47,955 bases of DNA, from positions 1 to 47,955 of the forward strand of contig QEVP01000017.1 of the NCBI GenBank assembly GCA_003576765.1, in the 5' to 3' direction. The position numbers were made by a program, and so were the translations under genes. The notes under the pieces were generated by a model, which ran no database searches, was not told the origin of the DNA, and was given only the letters and a program-made list of their open reading frames with translations. Position 1 is the stretch's first letter. Every line of letters starts with the position of its first letter. Shown here in pieces: positions 9,192 through 19,330 of this stretch. This DNA is from Pseudomonadota bacterium. GTDB taxonomy: Bacteria > Pseudomonadota > Alphaproteobacteria > Rhizobiales > Xanthobacteraceae.

Positions 9192-9289
9192 GGGACGATC
9201 CTTCGGAAACGATTGTCAGGCTAAACGGCAAGGAACCGGCTCGCGCGTCCGCTGCCCTCATGGGCTACGGCCAGCGCGCGGGCCTCACG

Positions 9290-9676
9290 TCAGGCCGTGA
9301 CCGGAGGAGCACGCGGCGCCGCGGCGAGGTTGAGCGACGCTGTCGGCAGATGCCGGTCCACCGCAAGCCACGCGACAGGCCAGAACCGGGCTTCCGGCAG
9401 CACTCCCGCGATGCCGGCCGGCGGATCGAGCACCGCCACTCCACCCGTGAGCGGCGCGCACAGCACGCAACACGCCGCCTCCGCCCCGCCGCGGTGGGAC
9501 GAGCGGTCGCCGCCCTCGGCTTGGGCCAAGTCCTGGGCCAAGTCGGAGCACAGCGCGGCATGGATGAGCGGATCGAAGGGCGCGGCAAGCGGCGCCAGCG
9601 CCATCAGCGGCGCAAGCACCTGCAGGGTCAACGCCAGAACGGCGACCGGCAGATATCGCAGCGGCGATCGGCGCAT
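9290..9676 (-). CDS. DUF2946 family membrane-anchored protein
   Basis: The 128-residue product has one N-terminal hydrophobic helix (YLPVAVLALTLQVLAPLMAL), a short region ending HAALCSDL, and a pair of cysteines in EAACCVLCAP near the middle, the pattern of DUF2946. A second hydrophobic stretch follows. The ATG at 9676 is preceded by GAGGAGAG with eight bases of spacing, which decides the start against an upstream GTG/ATG at 9712. DUF2946 genes often sit next to copper or TonB-uptake genes; here the next gene on the strand is PCu(A)C, so a role in copper handling is a reasonable inference. Biochemical function is not known to me. Confidence 0.75.
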   Translation of the reverse strand: MRRSPLRYLPVAVLALTLQVLAPLMALAPLAAPFDPLIHAALCSDLAQDLAQAEGGDRSSHRGGAEAACCVLCAPLTGGVAVLDPPAGIAGVLPEARFWPVAWLAVDRHLPTASLNLAAAPRAPPVTA

Positions 9677-9859
9677 CGCAAATGCTCTCCTCGTCACCGC
9701 AGCCGTTACCACAGCGGGGGCACGGTCGAAACCGCATGCTAAGCTTTATTGTGCGGCGCACAACAGAAAAAATGCTTAACAGAACAGCACTAACGACCTT
9801 GCCGCAATTTTGGACAGGCATTGCCTTATTTGGTGACAAGACGAAATCGATCGGCTACG

Positions 9860-10030
9860 GTTTTGGTGTTCAGGCTGTCCGGAGTGGCATCGCCTGTTGG
9901 GCCAAGTCTCGGGAGGAAACCCTGGCGCGCAGCAAGCAGCGCCGCCCCGCGCAAGCAAGAACGATCGAACGGTTTGCGGGGAATAGGGACGACACAAGTT
10001 TTCGAGCAGGGCGCGCCCTGCTCTTTTTTT
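9860..10030 (+). ncRNA. Structured small RNA candidate, about 165 nt
   Basis: No convincing coding frame exists here, yet the segment ends in a textbook plus-strand terminator. A closing helix can form between UUGGUGUU (9863-9870) and GACACAA (9991-9997), continued by GUCC (9877-9880) with GGAC (9987-9990). Inside, CCCCGC (9945-9950) pairs with GCGGGG (9976-9981), and GCCA (9901-9904) can pair with UGGC (9923-9926). A long rod with a central bubble and about 160 nt resembles 6S RNA, but I could not match it to a remembered alphaproteobacterial 6S sequence, so identity is open. A GTGACA/CTACGG pair upstream is a weak promoter candidate. The 5' end is approximate. Confidence 0.5.
10004..10030 (+). 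terminator. Strong intrinsic terminator of the small RNA
   Basis: GAGCAGGGCGCGCCCTGCTC is a perfect 20-base palindrome followed by seven T residues. On the other strand no T run follows, so it acts for plus-strand transcripts. Confidence 0.9.
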
Positions 10031-10077
10031 CGTTCGCAGCTCAATCCGCTGAACGTCTCTCTCGCCGTAGCGGAGGG

Positions 10078-10347
10078 CTAAAAACCCATCAGGCCGGCGA
10101 GCCGCTCCACCGTCAGCCAGCCCGCCCGGTAGGCCCACGCGCCAAGGCCGTAGATCACCACCGAAATGATCGTGGTCCACATGAGCTTGCGGCGCATGTG
10201 CGGCACCACGGGCGCGCCGGGATCGGAGCCGGGCACGCCGCCGCCGTCCTCATGCTGGCTGCGCACACCGAACGGCAGCGTCACGAACAGCGTGACCCAC
10301 CAGACGATGAAGTAGATCGCGATCATCCATGAGATGGTAGTGGCCAT
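10078..10347 (-). CDS. DUF1467 family small membrane protein
   Basis: The 89-residue protein has two membrane helices: ISWMIAIYFIVWWVTLFVTLPFGV at the N-terminus and MWTTIISVVIYGLGAWAYRAGW near the C-terminus. They are joined by a Gly/Pro/Asp-rich loop with PFGVRSQHEDGG and GSDPGAPVVPHMRRK. This is the DUF1467 pattern, conserved in alphaproteobacteria with unknown function. It lies six bases downstream of the methylmalonyl-CoA epimerase gene, a frequent pairing in this class, so it is probably co-transcribed with mce. Confidence 0.88.
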   Translation of the reverse strand: MATTISWMIAIYFIVWWVTLFVTLPFGVRSQHEDGGGVPGSDPGAPVVPHMRRKLMWTTIISVVIYGLGAWAYRAGWLTVERLAGLMGF

Positions 10348-10353
10348 GACGGC

Positions 10354-10758
10354 TCACGCCTCTTCGATCTCGACCAGCGCCCCGGAAAAATCCTTGGGAT
10401 GCAGGAACAGCACGGGCTTGCCGTGCGCGCCGATCTTCGGCTCGCCGCTGCCGAGCACGCGCGCGCCTTCCTTTATCAGCAGGTCGCGCGAAGCGCGGAT
10501 ATCGGCGACCTCGTAACAGACGTGATGGATGCCACCGTCCGGGTTGCGGTCGAGAAATTTCGCGATCGGAGACTCTGCGCCGAGCGGCTCGATGAACTCG
10601 ATCTTGGTGTTGGGCAACGTCGCGAACACGGTGGTGACGCCATGCTCCGGCAGCGGCACCGCTTCGGAGATGTCCGCGCCGAAGGCGACGCCGTAGATGC
10701 GCGCCGCCTTTGCCGCATCGCGCACCGCGATCGCCACATGATTGAGCCGGCCGAGCAT
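10354..10758 (-). CDS. mce: Methylmalonyl-CoA epimerase
   Basis: Mce interconverts (2S)- and (2R)-methylmalonyl-CoA in propionyl-CoA breakdown. The protein has 134 residues, the usual size, with the glyoxalase-fold repeats starting LNHVAIAVRD, the middle IEFIEPLG, GGIHHVCYEVADI, and the end LFLHPKDFSGALVEIEE. The metal ligands are the His of NHVAI, the Glu of EFIEP, the His of HHVCYEV and the Glu near ALVEIEE. The start at ATG 10758 has GGAGG four bases upstream, so the longer frame from 10785 is not used. It is separated from rnj by a palindromic repeat. Confidence 0.93.
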   Translation of the reverse strand: MLGRLNHVAIAVRDAAKAARIYGVAFGADISEAVPLPEHGVTTVFATLPNTKIEFIEPLGAESPIAKFLDRNPDGGIHHVCYEVADIRASRDLLIKEGARVLGSGEPKIGAHGKPVLFLHPKDFSGALVEIEEA

Positions 10759-10783
10759 GTCGCCTCCGTCATTCTCCTTGCGC

Positions 10784-10850
10784 ATGATCTTGTCCGAAAA
10801 CCGGTTCCCACCCCCGGGTCAAGCCGAGGGCAGGCTTTTCGGGATCATGC
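10784..10850. repeat. Palindromic intergenic repeat with AACCGGTTCCCAC core
   Basis: The outer arms are GCATGATC and GATCATGC, the inner arms TCCGAAAA and TTTTCGGGA. The middle contains AACCGGTTCCCAC (10799-10811). The same 13-mer occurs reversed at 45358-45370. Such elements are widespread between genes in Rhizobiales genomes. Confidence 0.75.
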
Positions 10851-10851
10851 T

Positions 10852-12522
10852 CTAAACCACCAGCACATGCACGACGCAAACGGGCTTCTTGCCCCACTGC
10901 GCCAGCAACGCCGAACGCACCGCGCGGCGCACCGATTCCGCCGCGGCATCGGGATCGCGGCGACGCGCGCGCGGCAGGTTCTCGAAGGTATCGACCACGA
11001 CGTCGAACACCTCGTCGGCGAGACTTTCGGCCGCGCCATTCTTCTCCGGAACGCCGACGAGGTCCACCTCGGGATCGTCGGCGAGTTCGCCCTTGTCGGT
11101 GATCGCCATGGACACCATGGCGCAGCCCGAAAAGCCGAGCTTGCGCCGCTCGCTCACCGCGCGCGAACGCGCCTCCTCGATCAACAGGCCGTCCTTGTAG
11201 AGCCGCCCGTTCGGCACCTCGCCGACGATCGACGCCGCACCCGGCGCAAGCCGGACGACATCGCCGTTGCGGCACACCACGACCTGCGGCACGCCGGCCG
11301 CGCGGGCGAGTTTTGCGTGCTCGTCGAGATGCAGCGCCTCGCCATGCGCCGGCACCAGCACCTGCGGCCGCACCCAGCCGATCATCTCGCGCAGTTCGTC
11401 GCGGCGCGGATGGCCGGAGACGTGAACGAGATGGGTGCGGTCGGTGATGACCTCGACCCCTTGCGTGATCAGGCCGTTGATAATGGCGCCGATCGCGCGC
11501 TCGTTGCCGGGAATGGTGCGCGAGGAAAAGATCACGCAGTCGCCCTTGCCGAGCGACACTTCTGGGTGATCGCCGGCGGCGATGCGCGCCAGCGCCGCGC
11601 GCGGCTCGCCCTGGCTGCCGGTGCACAGCGCCAGCACCTTGTCGGCCGGCAGATGGCTGTAGGCGTCCATGCTGCGGAACGGCTGCACGCCGTCGAGATA
11701 GCCGGTCTCGCGCGCCACCTGCGCCACGCGCGCCATGGCGCGGCCGACCACCACCACCTCGCGGCCGCTGGCGCGGGCCGCATCGGCCACCGCCCGCATG
11801 CGCGCGACATTGGAGGCAAACGTCGTCACCGCAACGCGGCCGCGCGCACCTTTCACGATCTCCAAGAGCGAGGCCGCGACATCGGCCTCCGACGGCGAGC
11901 GCCCCTCCCGCACCGCATTGGTCGAATCCCCGACCAGCGCCAGCACGCCCTCGTCGCCGATCGCGGCGAGCCGCGCGGCGTCGGTCGGCGGCCCGAGCAC
12001 CGGCGTCGGATCGATCTTCCAGTCGCCGGTGTGCAACACCGTGCCGGCCGAGGTGCGGATCGCCAGCGCATGCGATTCAGGAATCGAGTGCGCGACCGGG
12101 ATGAACTCGACCTCGAACGGCCCGACGTTAACGCGGGCGCCGGAGGCGACCACCGTGACCGGGATATCCGGCGGGACGCGTTCGGACTCGCACTTGGCGC
12201 GAAACAGCGCCGCCGAGAACGGCGTGGCGTAGATCGGGCATTTAAGGCGCGGCCACAGGTCGATGATGGCGCCGAAATGATCCTCATGGGCATGGGTCAG
12301 CACCAGCCCCATCAGGTTCTTGCGCTCCTTCTCCAGGAAGCGGATGTCCGGCAGCACCAGGTCGATGCCTGGCAGATGCTCCTCGTCGCCGAACGACACG
12401 CCGAGATCGATGGCGAGAAAACTGCGGCTCTGCCGGTTGCCGAGGCCATAGACCGACAGATTCATGCCGATCTCGCCGACGCCGCCGAGCGGGATGAAGG
12501 TGAGTTCGTCCGGCTGTGCCAT
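10852..12522 (-). CDS. rnj: Ribonuclease J
   Basis: RNase J is a metallo-beta-lactamase/beta-CASP nuclease with 5'-to-3' exo- and endonuclease activity on RNA, used in mRNA turnover and rRNA 5'-end maturation in alphaproteobacteria. The 556-residue protein begins with FIPLGGVGEIGMN. It has the catalytic THAHEDHFGA (His77, His79, Asp81, His82), a second ligand region at VAHSIPESHAL and HTGDWKID, and beta-CASP motifs in VGDSTNA, CTGSQGEPRAAL, and HVSGHPRRDELREM with VPAHGE. The ATG overlaps the birA stop (TGATG), so the two are translationally coupled. Confidence 0.95.
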   Translation of the reverse strand: MAQPDELTFIPLGGVGEIGMNLSVYGLGNRQSRSFLAIDLGVSFGDEEHLPGIDLVLPDIRFLEKERKNLMGLVLTHAHEDHFGAIIDLWPRLKCPIYATPFSAALFRAKCESERVPPDIPVTVVASGARVNVGPFEVEFIPVAHSIPESHALAIRTSAGTVLHTGDWKIDPTPVLGPPTDAARLAAIGDEGVLALVGDSTNAVREGRSPSEADVAASLLEIVKGARGRVAVTTFASNVARMRAVADAARASGREVVVVGRAMARVAQVARETGYLDGVQPFRSMDAYSHLPADKVLALCTGSQGEPRAALARIAAGDHPEVSLGKGDCVIFSSRTIPGNERAIGAIINGLITQGVEVITDRTHLVHVSGHPRRDELREMIGWVRPQVLVPAHGEALHLDEHAKLARAAGVPQVVVCRNGDVVRLAPGAASIVGEVPNGRLYKDGLLIEEARSRAVSERRKLGFSGCAMVSMAITDKGELADDPEVDLVGVPEKNGAAESLADEVFDVVVDTFENLPRARRRDPDAAAESVRRAVRSALLAQWGKKPVCVVHVLVV

Positions 12523-13322
12523 CAGCGCGCCCCCGCGGAAGCGGCGGTGCCGAAAAATACGTCGCCGGCCGCGATCGGCACGCGCCGGCCATCAGGAGTC
12601 GCAACGATCATGCAGCCCGAGTTGTCGATGGTCTCGAAGATGCCGTCAACGCCCGCGCGCCCGTCACGCACCGAAACCGCCTTGCCGACGCCGGCGGCGC
12701 GCTTGAGCCACAGCGAGCGGACGGCGGGAAAGCCGCGGCCGTCGTCCCAGATGCCGCGGTATTCCGCCCAGGCATCCGACAGCGCCGCGAACACCGCCTC
12801 GGCGCTTGCCGTAACGCCGAGCGAGGCCAGCGCGGTTGCCGGATAAGGTGTGTCCGACGGCGCCGCAACGACGTTGACGCCGATGCCGGCGACAACCGCA
12901 AGCCGCCCGTCCGGCAGCGCTTCGGCCTCCAGGAGGATGCCGACCAGCTTGGCCCCGTTCGCCAGCACGTCGTTCGGCCATTTCAGCGCAAAATCCGGCG
13001 GCGGCATTTCCGGCGCCAGCGTACAGACCTCGCGCAGCGCCGCGTGCACGGCCAGACCCGCGACAAACCCAAGCGTCGCCGCGACCCCCGGCTTGATGTC
13101 CATCACTTCGAGAATGCTGGCCGCAAGATTGCCGCGCGGGGCAACCCAGGCGCGCTCGCGGCGGCCGCGGCCGGCGGTCTGCTCCGAGGTCGCAAGCCAC
13201 AGCGGCCCCGGCTCGCCCGCCCTGGCGCGCGCCAGCGCCTCGGAATTGGTGGAGCCGATGCGCTCGAATGCCATGAGCCGGTAGCCGGCCCCTGCCGCCT
13301 GCGGCCCGAGCGCAAACCCCAT
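12522..13322 (-). CDS. birA: Biotin-[acetyl-CoA carboxylase] ligase
   Basis: BirA makes biotinyl-AMP and attaches biotin to carboxylase carrier proteins. The 266-residue protein has no N-terminal winged helix, so it is the non-regulatory class I form. Motifs are RIGSTNSEAL, the biotinyl-AMP loop GRGRRERAW followed by VAPRGNLAAS, ALKWPNDVL, and GAKLVGILLEAE with VVAGIGVNV. The loop has Glu where the consensus GRGRRGR has Gly, still in the range of orthologues. The start at ATG 13322 overlaps the nuoN stop by one base (TGATG). Position between nuoN and rnj is a conserved alphaproteobacterial arrangement. Confidence 0.94.
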   Translation of the reverse strand: MGFALGPQAAGAGYRLMAFERIGSTNSEALARARAGEPGPLWLATSEQTAGRGRRERAWVAPRGNLAASILEVMDIKPGVAATLGFVAGLAVHAALREVCTLAPEMPPPDFALKWPNDVLANGAKLVGILLEAEALPDGRLAVVAGIGVNVVAAPSDTPYPATALASLGVTASAEAVFAALSDAWAEYRGIWDDGRGFPAVRSLWLKRAAGVGKAVSVRDGRAGVDGIFETIDNSGCMIVATPDGRRVPIAAGDVFFGTAASAGAR

Positions 13323-14752
13323 CAGAACAGCGACTTCGCAGCCGCCGTCGCGGCGCTGACCAGCGGCCCCGGATAGGCAAAGAACAGGATGTTGAAGATG
13401 CCGGAGACGGCCAGCACGGTGCGCAACTCGACCCGCACCGGATCGACCGCGCCGACCGGCTGGTCGAAATACATCACCTTGACGATGTTGAGATAGTAGA
13501 ACGCACCGACGACGCTGGTGACGACGCCGATCACCGACAGCGTGAACAGCCCGGCCTTGATGGCGGCGAGGAACACATAGAACTTCGCGAAGAAGCCGGC
13601 GAGCGGCGGAATGCCAGCCAGCGAGAACATCAGCATCGCGAAGAAGAACGCCAGCACCGGATTGGTGCGCGACAGCCCGGCGAAGTCGCTGATCTCCTCG
13701 GTCGCCAGCCCCTTCCGCTTCATGGCGAGGATGACGGCGAACGAGCCAAGCGTCATCGCGACATAGATCGACAGATACAGCACCACGCCCTGCGCGCCCT
13801 CGGCGGTGCCGGCGGCAAGTCCCACGAGCGCAAACCCCATGTGGCCGATCGAGGAATAGGCCAGCATGCGCTTGATGTTGCGCTGACCGATGGCCGCGAC
13901 GGAGCCGAGCGCCATCGAGGCGATCGAGACGAACACCACGATCTGCTGCCATTGCAGCGTGACATCGGGGAACGCGGTCAGCACCACGCGCACGAAGATC
14001 GCCATCGCCGCGACCTTCGGCGCCGAGGCGAAGAACGCCGTCACCGGCGTCGGCGCGCCCTCGTAGACGTCCGGCGTCCACATGTGGAACGGAACGGCGG
14101 AGACCTTGAAGCACAGCCCCGCGAGCAGGAACACGAGGCCGAAGATCAGGCCGATGCCGGCCTCGCGGGCGGCGACGGCAATGCCGGCAAACTCGACGGT
14201 GCCGGTGAAGCCGTAGATCAGCGAGGCGCCATAGAGCAGCATGCCCGACGACAGCGAGCCGAGCACGTAATATTTGAGACCCGATTCCGTGGACTTGAGG
14301 TTGTCGCGGTTGCTGGCGGCGACGACGTAGAGCGCGAAGCTCATCATCTCGAGGCCAAGATAGAGCGAGATGAGATCGCCGGCCGAAATCAGCACCATCA
14401 TGCCGATGGTCGATAGCAGCACCAGCACGACGTACTCAAAGATGCGGCGCTGGCCGAGGTAATCGGCGGACATCAGCAACGTCACCGCCGAGGCGATCAG
14501 CGCGAGGATTTTCAGGAAGCGGGCGTAGTCATCGACGATGAAGCTGCCGCCGAAGGTGACGAGCCGCCCCGCCGGCAGCGTCGCGACCAGCACGCCGGTG
14601 ACGACAAGCAGCACCAGCGCGAGAGCGCCGACCAGCGTGGTCGAGCGCTCGCCGCGAAACGCACCGACCAGCAGCAGCACCAGGGTGCCGACGGCCAGCA
14701 CCAGTTCGGGCAACACCGGATGCAGGGAGTAGCCAGCGATTGCGAAACTCAT
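13322..14752 (-). CDS. nuoN: NADH-quinone oxidoreductase subunit N
   Basis: NuoN is one of three antiporter-like proton-pumping subunits in the membrane arm of complex I. The 476-residue protein has about 14 helices, among them [16 protein letters not shown] near the start and [20 protein letters not shown] in the later half. The conserved pump residues are present: Glu in [10 protein letters not shown], Lys in [10 protein letters not shown], and Lys in [16 protein letters not shown]. It is the last nuo gene and is coupled to birA. nuoM ends 25 bases upstream. Confidence 0.97.
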   Translation of the reverse strand: MSFAIAGYSLHPVLPELVLAVGTLVLLLVGAFRGERSTTLVGALALVLLVVTGVLVATLPAGRLVTFGGSFIVDDYARFLKILALIASAVTLLMSADYLGQRRIFEYVVLVLLSTIGMMVLISAGDLISLYLGLEMMSFALYVVAASNRDNLKSTESGLKYYVLGSLSSGMLLYGASLIYGFTGTVEFAGIAVAAREAGIGLIFGLVFLLAGLCFKVSAVPFHMWTPDVYEGAPTPVTAFFASAPKVAAMAIFVRVVLTAFPDVTLQWQQIVVFVSIASMALGSVAAIGQRNIKRMLAYSSIGHMGFALVGLAAGTAEGAQGVVLYLSIYVAMTLGSFAVILAMKRKGLATEEISDFAGLSRTNPVLAFFFAMLMFSLAGIPPLAGFFAKFYVFLAAIKAGLFTLSVIGVVTSVVGAFYYLNIVKVMYFDQPVGAVDPVRVELRTVLAVSGIFNILFFAYPGPLVSAATAAAKSLF

Positions 14753-14777
14753 GCGTCGTCTTCCCGGTTATGCCGCA

Positions 14778-16289
14778 TCACTGTACGAGCGCGGCGGCCT
14801 TCACCGCCGTGACGGCCTGGCTGTAATTATCGACGAGCTGCTGCACCGAAGCGGCCGACATATCGAGCACCGGCTTCGGATAGACGCCGAACAGGATGGT
14901 GAGCGCCACCAGCGGCAACAGGATCGCCGCCTCCCGCCACGTCAGATCCTTGATGGTGGCGAGCGACGGCTTGACCAGCGCGCCGTAGACGATCTTGCGG
15001 TAGAGCCACAGCGCGTAGGCCGCCGACAGGATCACGCCGGTGGTGGCGAAGAACGCCGTCGTCACGCTGACCTTGAAGGTGCCGATCAGCGTCATGAACT
15101 CGCCGACGAAGCCCGAGGTGCCCGGCAGGCCGACGTTGGCCATGGTGAACACGAGGAACACGAAGGCATAGAGCGGCATGCGGTTGACGAGGCCGCCATA
15201 GGCGGCGATCTCGCGGGTGTGCATGCGGTCATAGATGATGCCGACACAGAGGAACAGCGCGCCCGATACGATGCCGTGCGAGATCATCTGGAACACGCCG
15301 CCGGCGACGCCCTGCATGGTGCCGGCGAAGATGCCCATGGTGACGAAGCCCATATGCGCCACGGAGGAATAGGCGATAAGCTTCTTCATGTCCTCCTGCA
15401 TCAGGGCGACCAGCGAGGTGTAGATGATGGCGATCGCCGACAGCGCGAAGATCAGCGGCGCGAAATCGTGCGAGGCCAGCGGGAACATCGGCAGCGAAAA
15501 CCGCAGGAAGCCGTAGCCACCCATCTTCAGGAGGATCGCGGCCAGGATCACCGAACCCGCGGTCGGCGCCTCGACGTGGGCGTCCGGCAGCCAGGTGTGC
15601 ACCGGCCACATCGGCATCTTCACCGCGAACGAGGCGAAGAAGGCCAGCCACGCCCACGTCTGCAACGTGTGCGGCATCGCCGTTTTCATCAGCGTCGGGA
15701 TGTCGGTGGTGCCGGCGTTCCAGTACAGCGCCATGATGGCGAGCAGCATCAGCACCGAGCCGAGCAGCGTGTACAGAAAGAACTTGAACGAGGCATAGAC
15801 CCGGCGCGGCCCGCCCCACACCCCGATGATGAAGAACATCGGGATCAGGCCGCCCTCGAAGAACAGATAGAACAGCACGAGATCGAGCGCCGAGAAGGTG
15901 CCGACCATCAGCGTTTCAAGGATCAGAAACGCCACCATGTAGGCCGGTACGCGGCTCTTCACCGAGCGCCAGCTGGCGGCGATGCAGAACGGCATCAGGG
16001 CGGTGGTGAGGATGACGAACGGCAGCGAGATGCCGTCCACGCCCATGTGATACTGGATCACGCCGTCGAGCCACGGCGCGTTCTCCTCGAACTGAAAGCC
16101 GGCGAGCGAGGAATCGAAACGCGCCACCAGGATCAGCGACACCGCGAAGTTGATCAGCGTGGTCCACAGCGCGATCCAGCGCGCGTTGCGGTCGGCCGCT
16201 TCGTCCCGTCCGGGCAGCAACCAGATCAGCGCTGCGCCGACCAGCGGCAGGAAGGTGACGACGGAGAGAATGGGCCAGGTTGTCATCAC
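14778..16289 (-). CDS. nuoM: NADH-quinone oxidoreductase subunit M
   Basis: NuoM is an antiporter-like proton-pumping subunit. The 503-residue protein has the family landmarks: Glu in [14 protein letters not shown], Lys in [20 protein letters not shown], Lys/His in [17 protein letters not shown], and [15 protein letters not shown]. Its ATG overlaps the nuoL stop (ATGA), giving translational coupling. Length and helix pattern are normal for complex I. Confidence 0.97.
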   Translation of the reverse strand: MMTTWPILSVVTFLPLVGAALIWLLPGRDEAADRNARWIALWTTLINFAVSLILVARFDSSLAGFQFEENAPWLDGVIQYHMGVDGISLPFVILTTALMPFCIAASWRSVKSRVPAYMVAFLILETLMVGTFSALDLVLFYLFFEGGLIPMFFIIGVWGGPRRVYASFKFFLYTLLGSVLMLLAIMALYWNAGTTDIPTLMKTAMPHTLQTWAWLAFFASFAVKMPMWPVHTWLPDAHVEAPTAGSVILAAILLKMGGYGFLRFSLPMFPLASHDFAPLIFALSAIAIIYTSLVALMQEDMKKLIAYSSVAHMGFVTMGIFAGTMQGVAGGVFQMISHGIVSGALFLCVGIIYDRMHTREIAAYGGLVNRMPLYAFVFLVFTMANVGLPGTSGFVGEFMTLIGTFKVSVTTAFFATTGVILSAAYALWLYRKIVYGALVKPSLATIKDLTWREAAILLPLVALTILFGVYPKPVLDMSAASVQQLVDNYSQAVTAVKAAALVQ

Positions 16290-18370
16290 TGGCCCCCCAG
16301 GCCGAACATGAACCAGGTCATCAGCCCGGCGACGCCGATCAGCATCGCAAAGGCGTAGTGGTAGAGATAACCGCTCTGCACCTTGACCGCGGCGCGGGTG
16401 GCGTCGAGCACGCGAGCGGACACGCCATCAGGGCCGAACCCGTCGATCAGGAAGCCGTCGCCCTTCTTCCACAACGTGTAGCCGATCCACTTCGCCGGCC
16501 GCACGAAGATCACCTCGTACAGTTCGTCGAAGTACCACTTGTTGAGCAGGAACTTGTAGAGCAGCGGATGCTGGGTCGCGAGTTCGACCGGCAGGTACGG
16601 CCTGCGGATGTAGAACAGCCACGACACCAGGAAGCCCGCCACCATCATCAGCGTCGGCAGGTACACCACCGTCGCCGGCAGGTGGTGCATCTCGTCGAGG
16701 ATGCCGGCCTTGAGCGACAGCGATTCGCGGAAGAACTCATCCACGCCATGGCCGACGAACACGTCCTTGAACGGGAAGCCGGCGAGGATCGAGCCGGCCG
16801 CGAGGATCGCGAGCGGCACCAGCATGGTCAGCGGCGCCTCGTGCGCGGCCTCGTAGTGCTTGACGTCGTGCGGCTCGCCGTGGAACGTCTTGAAGATCAG
16901 CCGCCACGAATAGAACGCGGTCAGACCGGCCGCCGCCACCGTCAGCAGGAAGGCGTACATCGCGAACGGATTGTGCGCGACCGCTGCCGACTCGATGATG
17001 GCATCCTTGGAGAAATAGCCGGCGGTGAGCGGGAAGCCGGTCAGCGCCAGCGTGCCGATCACCATGGTGCCGTAGGTGAAGGGAATGCGGTCCTTCAATC
17101 CGCCCATGTTGCGGATGTCCTGCTCGTGGTGCATCGCGTAGATCACCGCGCCGGATCCTAAGAACAACAGCGCCTTGAAGAAGGCATGGGTGAACAGGTG
17201 GAACATGCCCACCGAATAGGCCCCCGCCCCCATCGCCACGAACATGTAGCCAAGCTGCGAACAGGTCGAGTAAGCGACGATGCGCTTGATGTCGTTCTGC
17301 ACGAGGCCGACGGTCGCGGCGAAGAACGCCGTCGTCGCGCCGAAGAACATCACCACGGCCTGCGCGTCCGGCGACAGTTCGAACAGCGGCGACAGCCGCG
17401 CCACCATGAACACGCCCGCCGTCACCATGGTCGCGGCATGGATCAGCGCCGACACCGGCGTCGGGCCTTCCATCGCATCCGGCAGCCAGGTGTGCAGCAA
17501 GAACTGCGCCGACTTGCCCATCGCGCCCATGAACAGGAACAGGCAGGTCAGCGTCAGCGCGTCGGCGTGCCAGCCGAGCAGGTTGATGGTCTTGTCCGTC
17601 AGCCCGGGCGCGGCGGCGAAAATGGTGGTGAAGTCGGTCGAGCCGACCAGCGCGAAGATCGCAAAAATGCCGAGCGCAAAGCCGAAGTCGCCGACACGGT
17701 TGACGACGAACGCCTTGATCGCGGCAGCATTGGCCGAGGGCTTCTTGTACCAGAAGCCGATCAGCAGGTAGCTGGCGAGCCCGACGCCTTCCCAGCCGAA
17801 GAAAAGCTGCACCAGGTTGTCGGAGGTCACCAGCATCAGCATCGCGAAGGTGAACAGCGACAGATAGCCGAAGAAGCGCGGCCGGTGCGGGTCCTCGTCC
17901 ATGTAGCCCATGGAGTAGAGGTGAACGAGCGACGACACCGAGGTCACCACCACCAGCATCACCGCAGTCAGCGTATCGACGCGCAGCGACCAGAGGACGT
18001 TGAGGTCGCCGGAGACGATCCATGGCGCCAAGCGGATCAGGGCGTCCTGCTTCAGAAAACCGACGTTGACGAACACCACCCAGGACAGCGCCGCCGATAC
18101 GAACAAGAGCGCCGTGGTGATCAGTTCGGCGGCGCGAGAGCCAGCCGCAGCAGGCTCGGCGGCATGGTGATCGTCGTGGCCGTGATCGTCATCGGTATGG
18201 ACGGCGGCCGCATGGGCGTGCCCTGCCCCGCCATGGGCGTCGTGATGGGCATCGTGGCCGGCATGCTCGACCGTGTCGCCGCCCGGATGGCGGGCGCGGG
18301 CACCAGCCAGCGAGATCAGGCCCGCGATGATGGCGCCGGCGAGCGGCAGGAAAACAATGGCTTCAATCAT
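16286..18370 (-). CDS. nuoL: NADH-quinone oxidoreductase subunit L, with His-rich loop
   Basis: NuoL is the distal proton-pumping subunit, with a long lateral helix. The 694-residue protein contains [57 protein letters not shown] and a C-terminal amphipathic segment ending with a last membrane anchor ([20 protein letters not shown]). Between the first two helices, residues 28-69 hold a histidine-rich insertion with 13 His in about 42 residues ([11 protein letters not shown] and [10 protein letters not shown]). E. coli NuoL has no such loop; similar insertions may occur in related rhizobia. Six bases separate it from nuoK. Confidence 0.97.
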   Translation of the reverse strand: MIEAIVFLPLAGAIIAGLISLAGARARHPGGDTVEHAGHDAHHDAHGGAGHAHAAAVHTDDDHGHDDHHAAEPAAAGSRAAELITTALLFVSAALSWVVFVNVGFLKQDALIRLAPWIVSGDLNVLWSLRVDTLTAVMLVVVTSVSSLVHLYSMGYMDEDPHRPRFFGYLSLFTFAMLMLVTSDNLVQLFFGWEGVGLASYLLIGFWYKKPSANAAAIKAFVVNRVGDFGFALGIFAIFALVGSTDFTTIFAAAPGLTDKTINLLGWHADALTLTCLFLFMGAMGKSAQFLLHTWLPDAMEGPTPVSALIHAATMVTAGVFMVARLSPLFELSPDAQAVVMFFGATTAFFAATVGLVQNDIKRIVAYSTCSQLGYMFVAMGAGAYSVGMFHLFTHAFFKALLFLGSGAVIYAMHHEQDIRNMGGLKDRIPFTYGTMVIGTLALTGFPLTAGYFSKDAIIESAAVAHNPFAMYAFLLTVAAAGLTAFYSWRLIFKTFHGEPHDVKHYEAAHEAPLTMLVPLAILAAGSILAGFPFKDVFVGHGVDEFFRESLSLKAGILDEMHHLPATVVYLPTLMMVAGFLVSWLFYIRRPYLPVELATQHPLLYKFLLNKWYFDELYEVIFVRPAKWIGYTLWKKGDGFLIDGFGPDGVSARVLDATRAAVKVQSGYLYHYAFAMLIGVAGLMTWFMFGLGGQ

Positions 18371-18376
18371 CCCGCG

Positions 18377-18685
18377 TCAGCCCTTCATCACGTTGACGTC
18401 CTCGACGGCGATCGAGCCGCGATTGCGGAAGAACACGACGAGAATGGCGAGACCGATGGCCGCTTCCGCCGCCGCCACGGTGAGCACCAGCAGCGCGTAG
18501 ATCTGGCCGACGATGTCGCCGAGAAATGCCGAGAACGCCACCAGATTGACGTTGGCCGAAAGCAAAATCATCTCGATCGACATCAGGATGATGATGACGT
18601 TCTTGCGGTTGATGAAGATGCCGAGGATACCGAGCGTGAACAAGCAGGCGCCGACCGCGAGATAATGGCCCAGTCCGATGGTCAT
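18377..18685 (-). CDS. nuoK: NADH-quinone oxidoreductase subunit K
   Basis: NuoK is a small three-helix membrane subunit in the proton path. The 102-residue protein has helices at [40 protein letters not shown] and [20 protein letters not shown]. The two conserved buried glutamates lie in MSIEMILL and [10 protein letters not shown]. Its start overlaps the nuoJ stop (ATGA). Confidence 0.97.
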   Translation of the reverse strand: MTIGLGHYLAVGACLFTLGILGIFINRKNVIIILMSIEMILLSANVNLVAFSAFLGDIVGQIYALLVLTVAAAEAAIGLAILVVFFRNRGSIAVEDVNVMKG

Positions 18686-19320
18686 TCCGCAGCCTCCCGT
18701 GGCGGCAACTCCTCCAGCCCCTGCCCGGACGCCACCTTGCGCAGCTCCATGGTGTTGCGCTTGGAGCGGGCGTTCTGCGTGCCGATGTCCTGGCGCTTGA
18801 CGTTAACTCTGTGGCGCATCGTCAGCACGATGGCGCCGACCATGGCGACCAGCAGGATCAGGCCGGAATACTGGAAGTAATGAATGTAGCGGGTGTAGAG
18901 CACCCGGCCGATCGCCTCGGTGTTGGTAATGTCGCCCGGTATCGGCGCCGTGATGGTCTTTGCGGCATGCGGACTGATGATCCAGCCGCCGCCGACCAGC
19001 AACAGTTCGGCCAGAAAAATTCCCGCGACCAACAGCCCGACCGGCAGGTAGTTGAGGAAGCCGGAGCGCAATGCCGCGAAATCGACGTCCAGCATCATGA
19101 CGACGAACAGGAACAGCACCGCCACCGCGCCGACATAGACCACCAGCACGATCAGCGCGAGGAACTCGGCGCCGAGCAGCACGAACAGCGCCGCCGCGTT
19201 GAAAAACGTGAGGATCAGAAACAGCACCGAGTGCACCGGGTTGCGCGAGGCGATCACCATCACGGCGGCCGCGATGCACACTCCGGCGAACAGATAGAAG
19301 AACAGCGCGGGCAGGATCAT
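18682..19320 (-). CDS. nuoJ: NADH-quinone oxidoreductase subunit J
   Basis: NuoJ is a five-helix membrane subunit whose third helix rearranges in the catalytic cycle. The 212-residue protein starts [20 protein letters not shown] and contains [17 protein letters not shown] and [20 protein letters not shown], the helix with the known pi-bulge region. A C-terminal hydrophilic tail ([18 protein letters not shown] and on) is longer than in E. coli. ATG 19320 has GAGG eight bases upstream; a longer frame to 19476 runs through nuoI and is rejected. Confidence 0.96.
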   Translation of the reverse strand: MILPALFFYLFAGVCIAAAVMVIASRNPVHSVLFLILTFFNAAALFVLLGAEFLALIVLVVYVGAVAVLFLFVVMMLDVDFAALRSGFLNYLPVGLLVAGIFLAELLLVGGGWIISPHAAKTITAPIPGDITNTEAIGRVLYTRYIHYFQYSGLILLVAMVGAIVLTMRHRVNVKRQDIGTQNARSKRNTMELRKVASGQGLEELPPREAAE

Positions 19321-19330
19321 CCGCTTAACC

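Noticed and set aside
9821..10081. 86-codon plus-strand frame over the small RNA
   Set aside because: It runs through the terminator hairpin and T run, has no ribosome binding site, and shows no domain.
10399..12846. 815-codon plus-strand frame opposite mce and rnj
   Set aside because: Its translation is Arg/His-rich with no pattern, while the opposite strand encodes two clear enzymes.
14751..16358. Long plus-strand frame opposite nuoM
   Set aside because: It mirrors a well-conserved membrane subunit and has an extreme charged composition.
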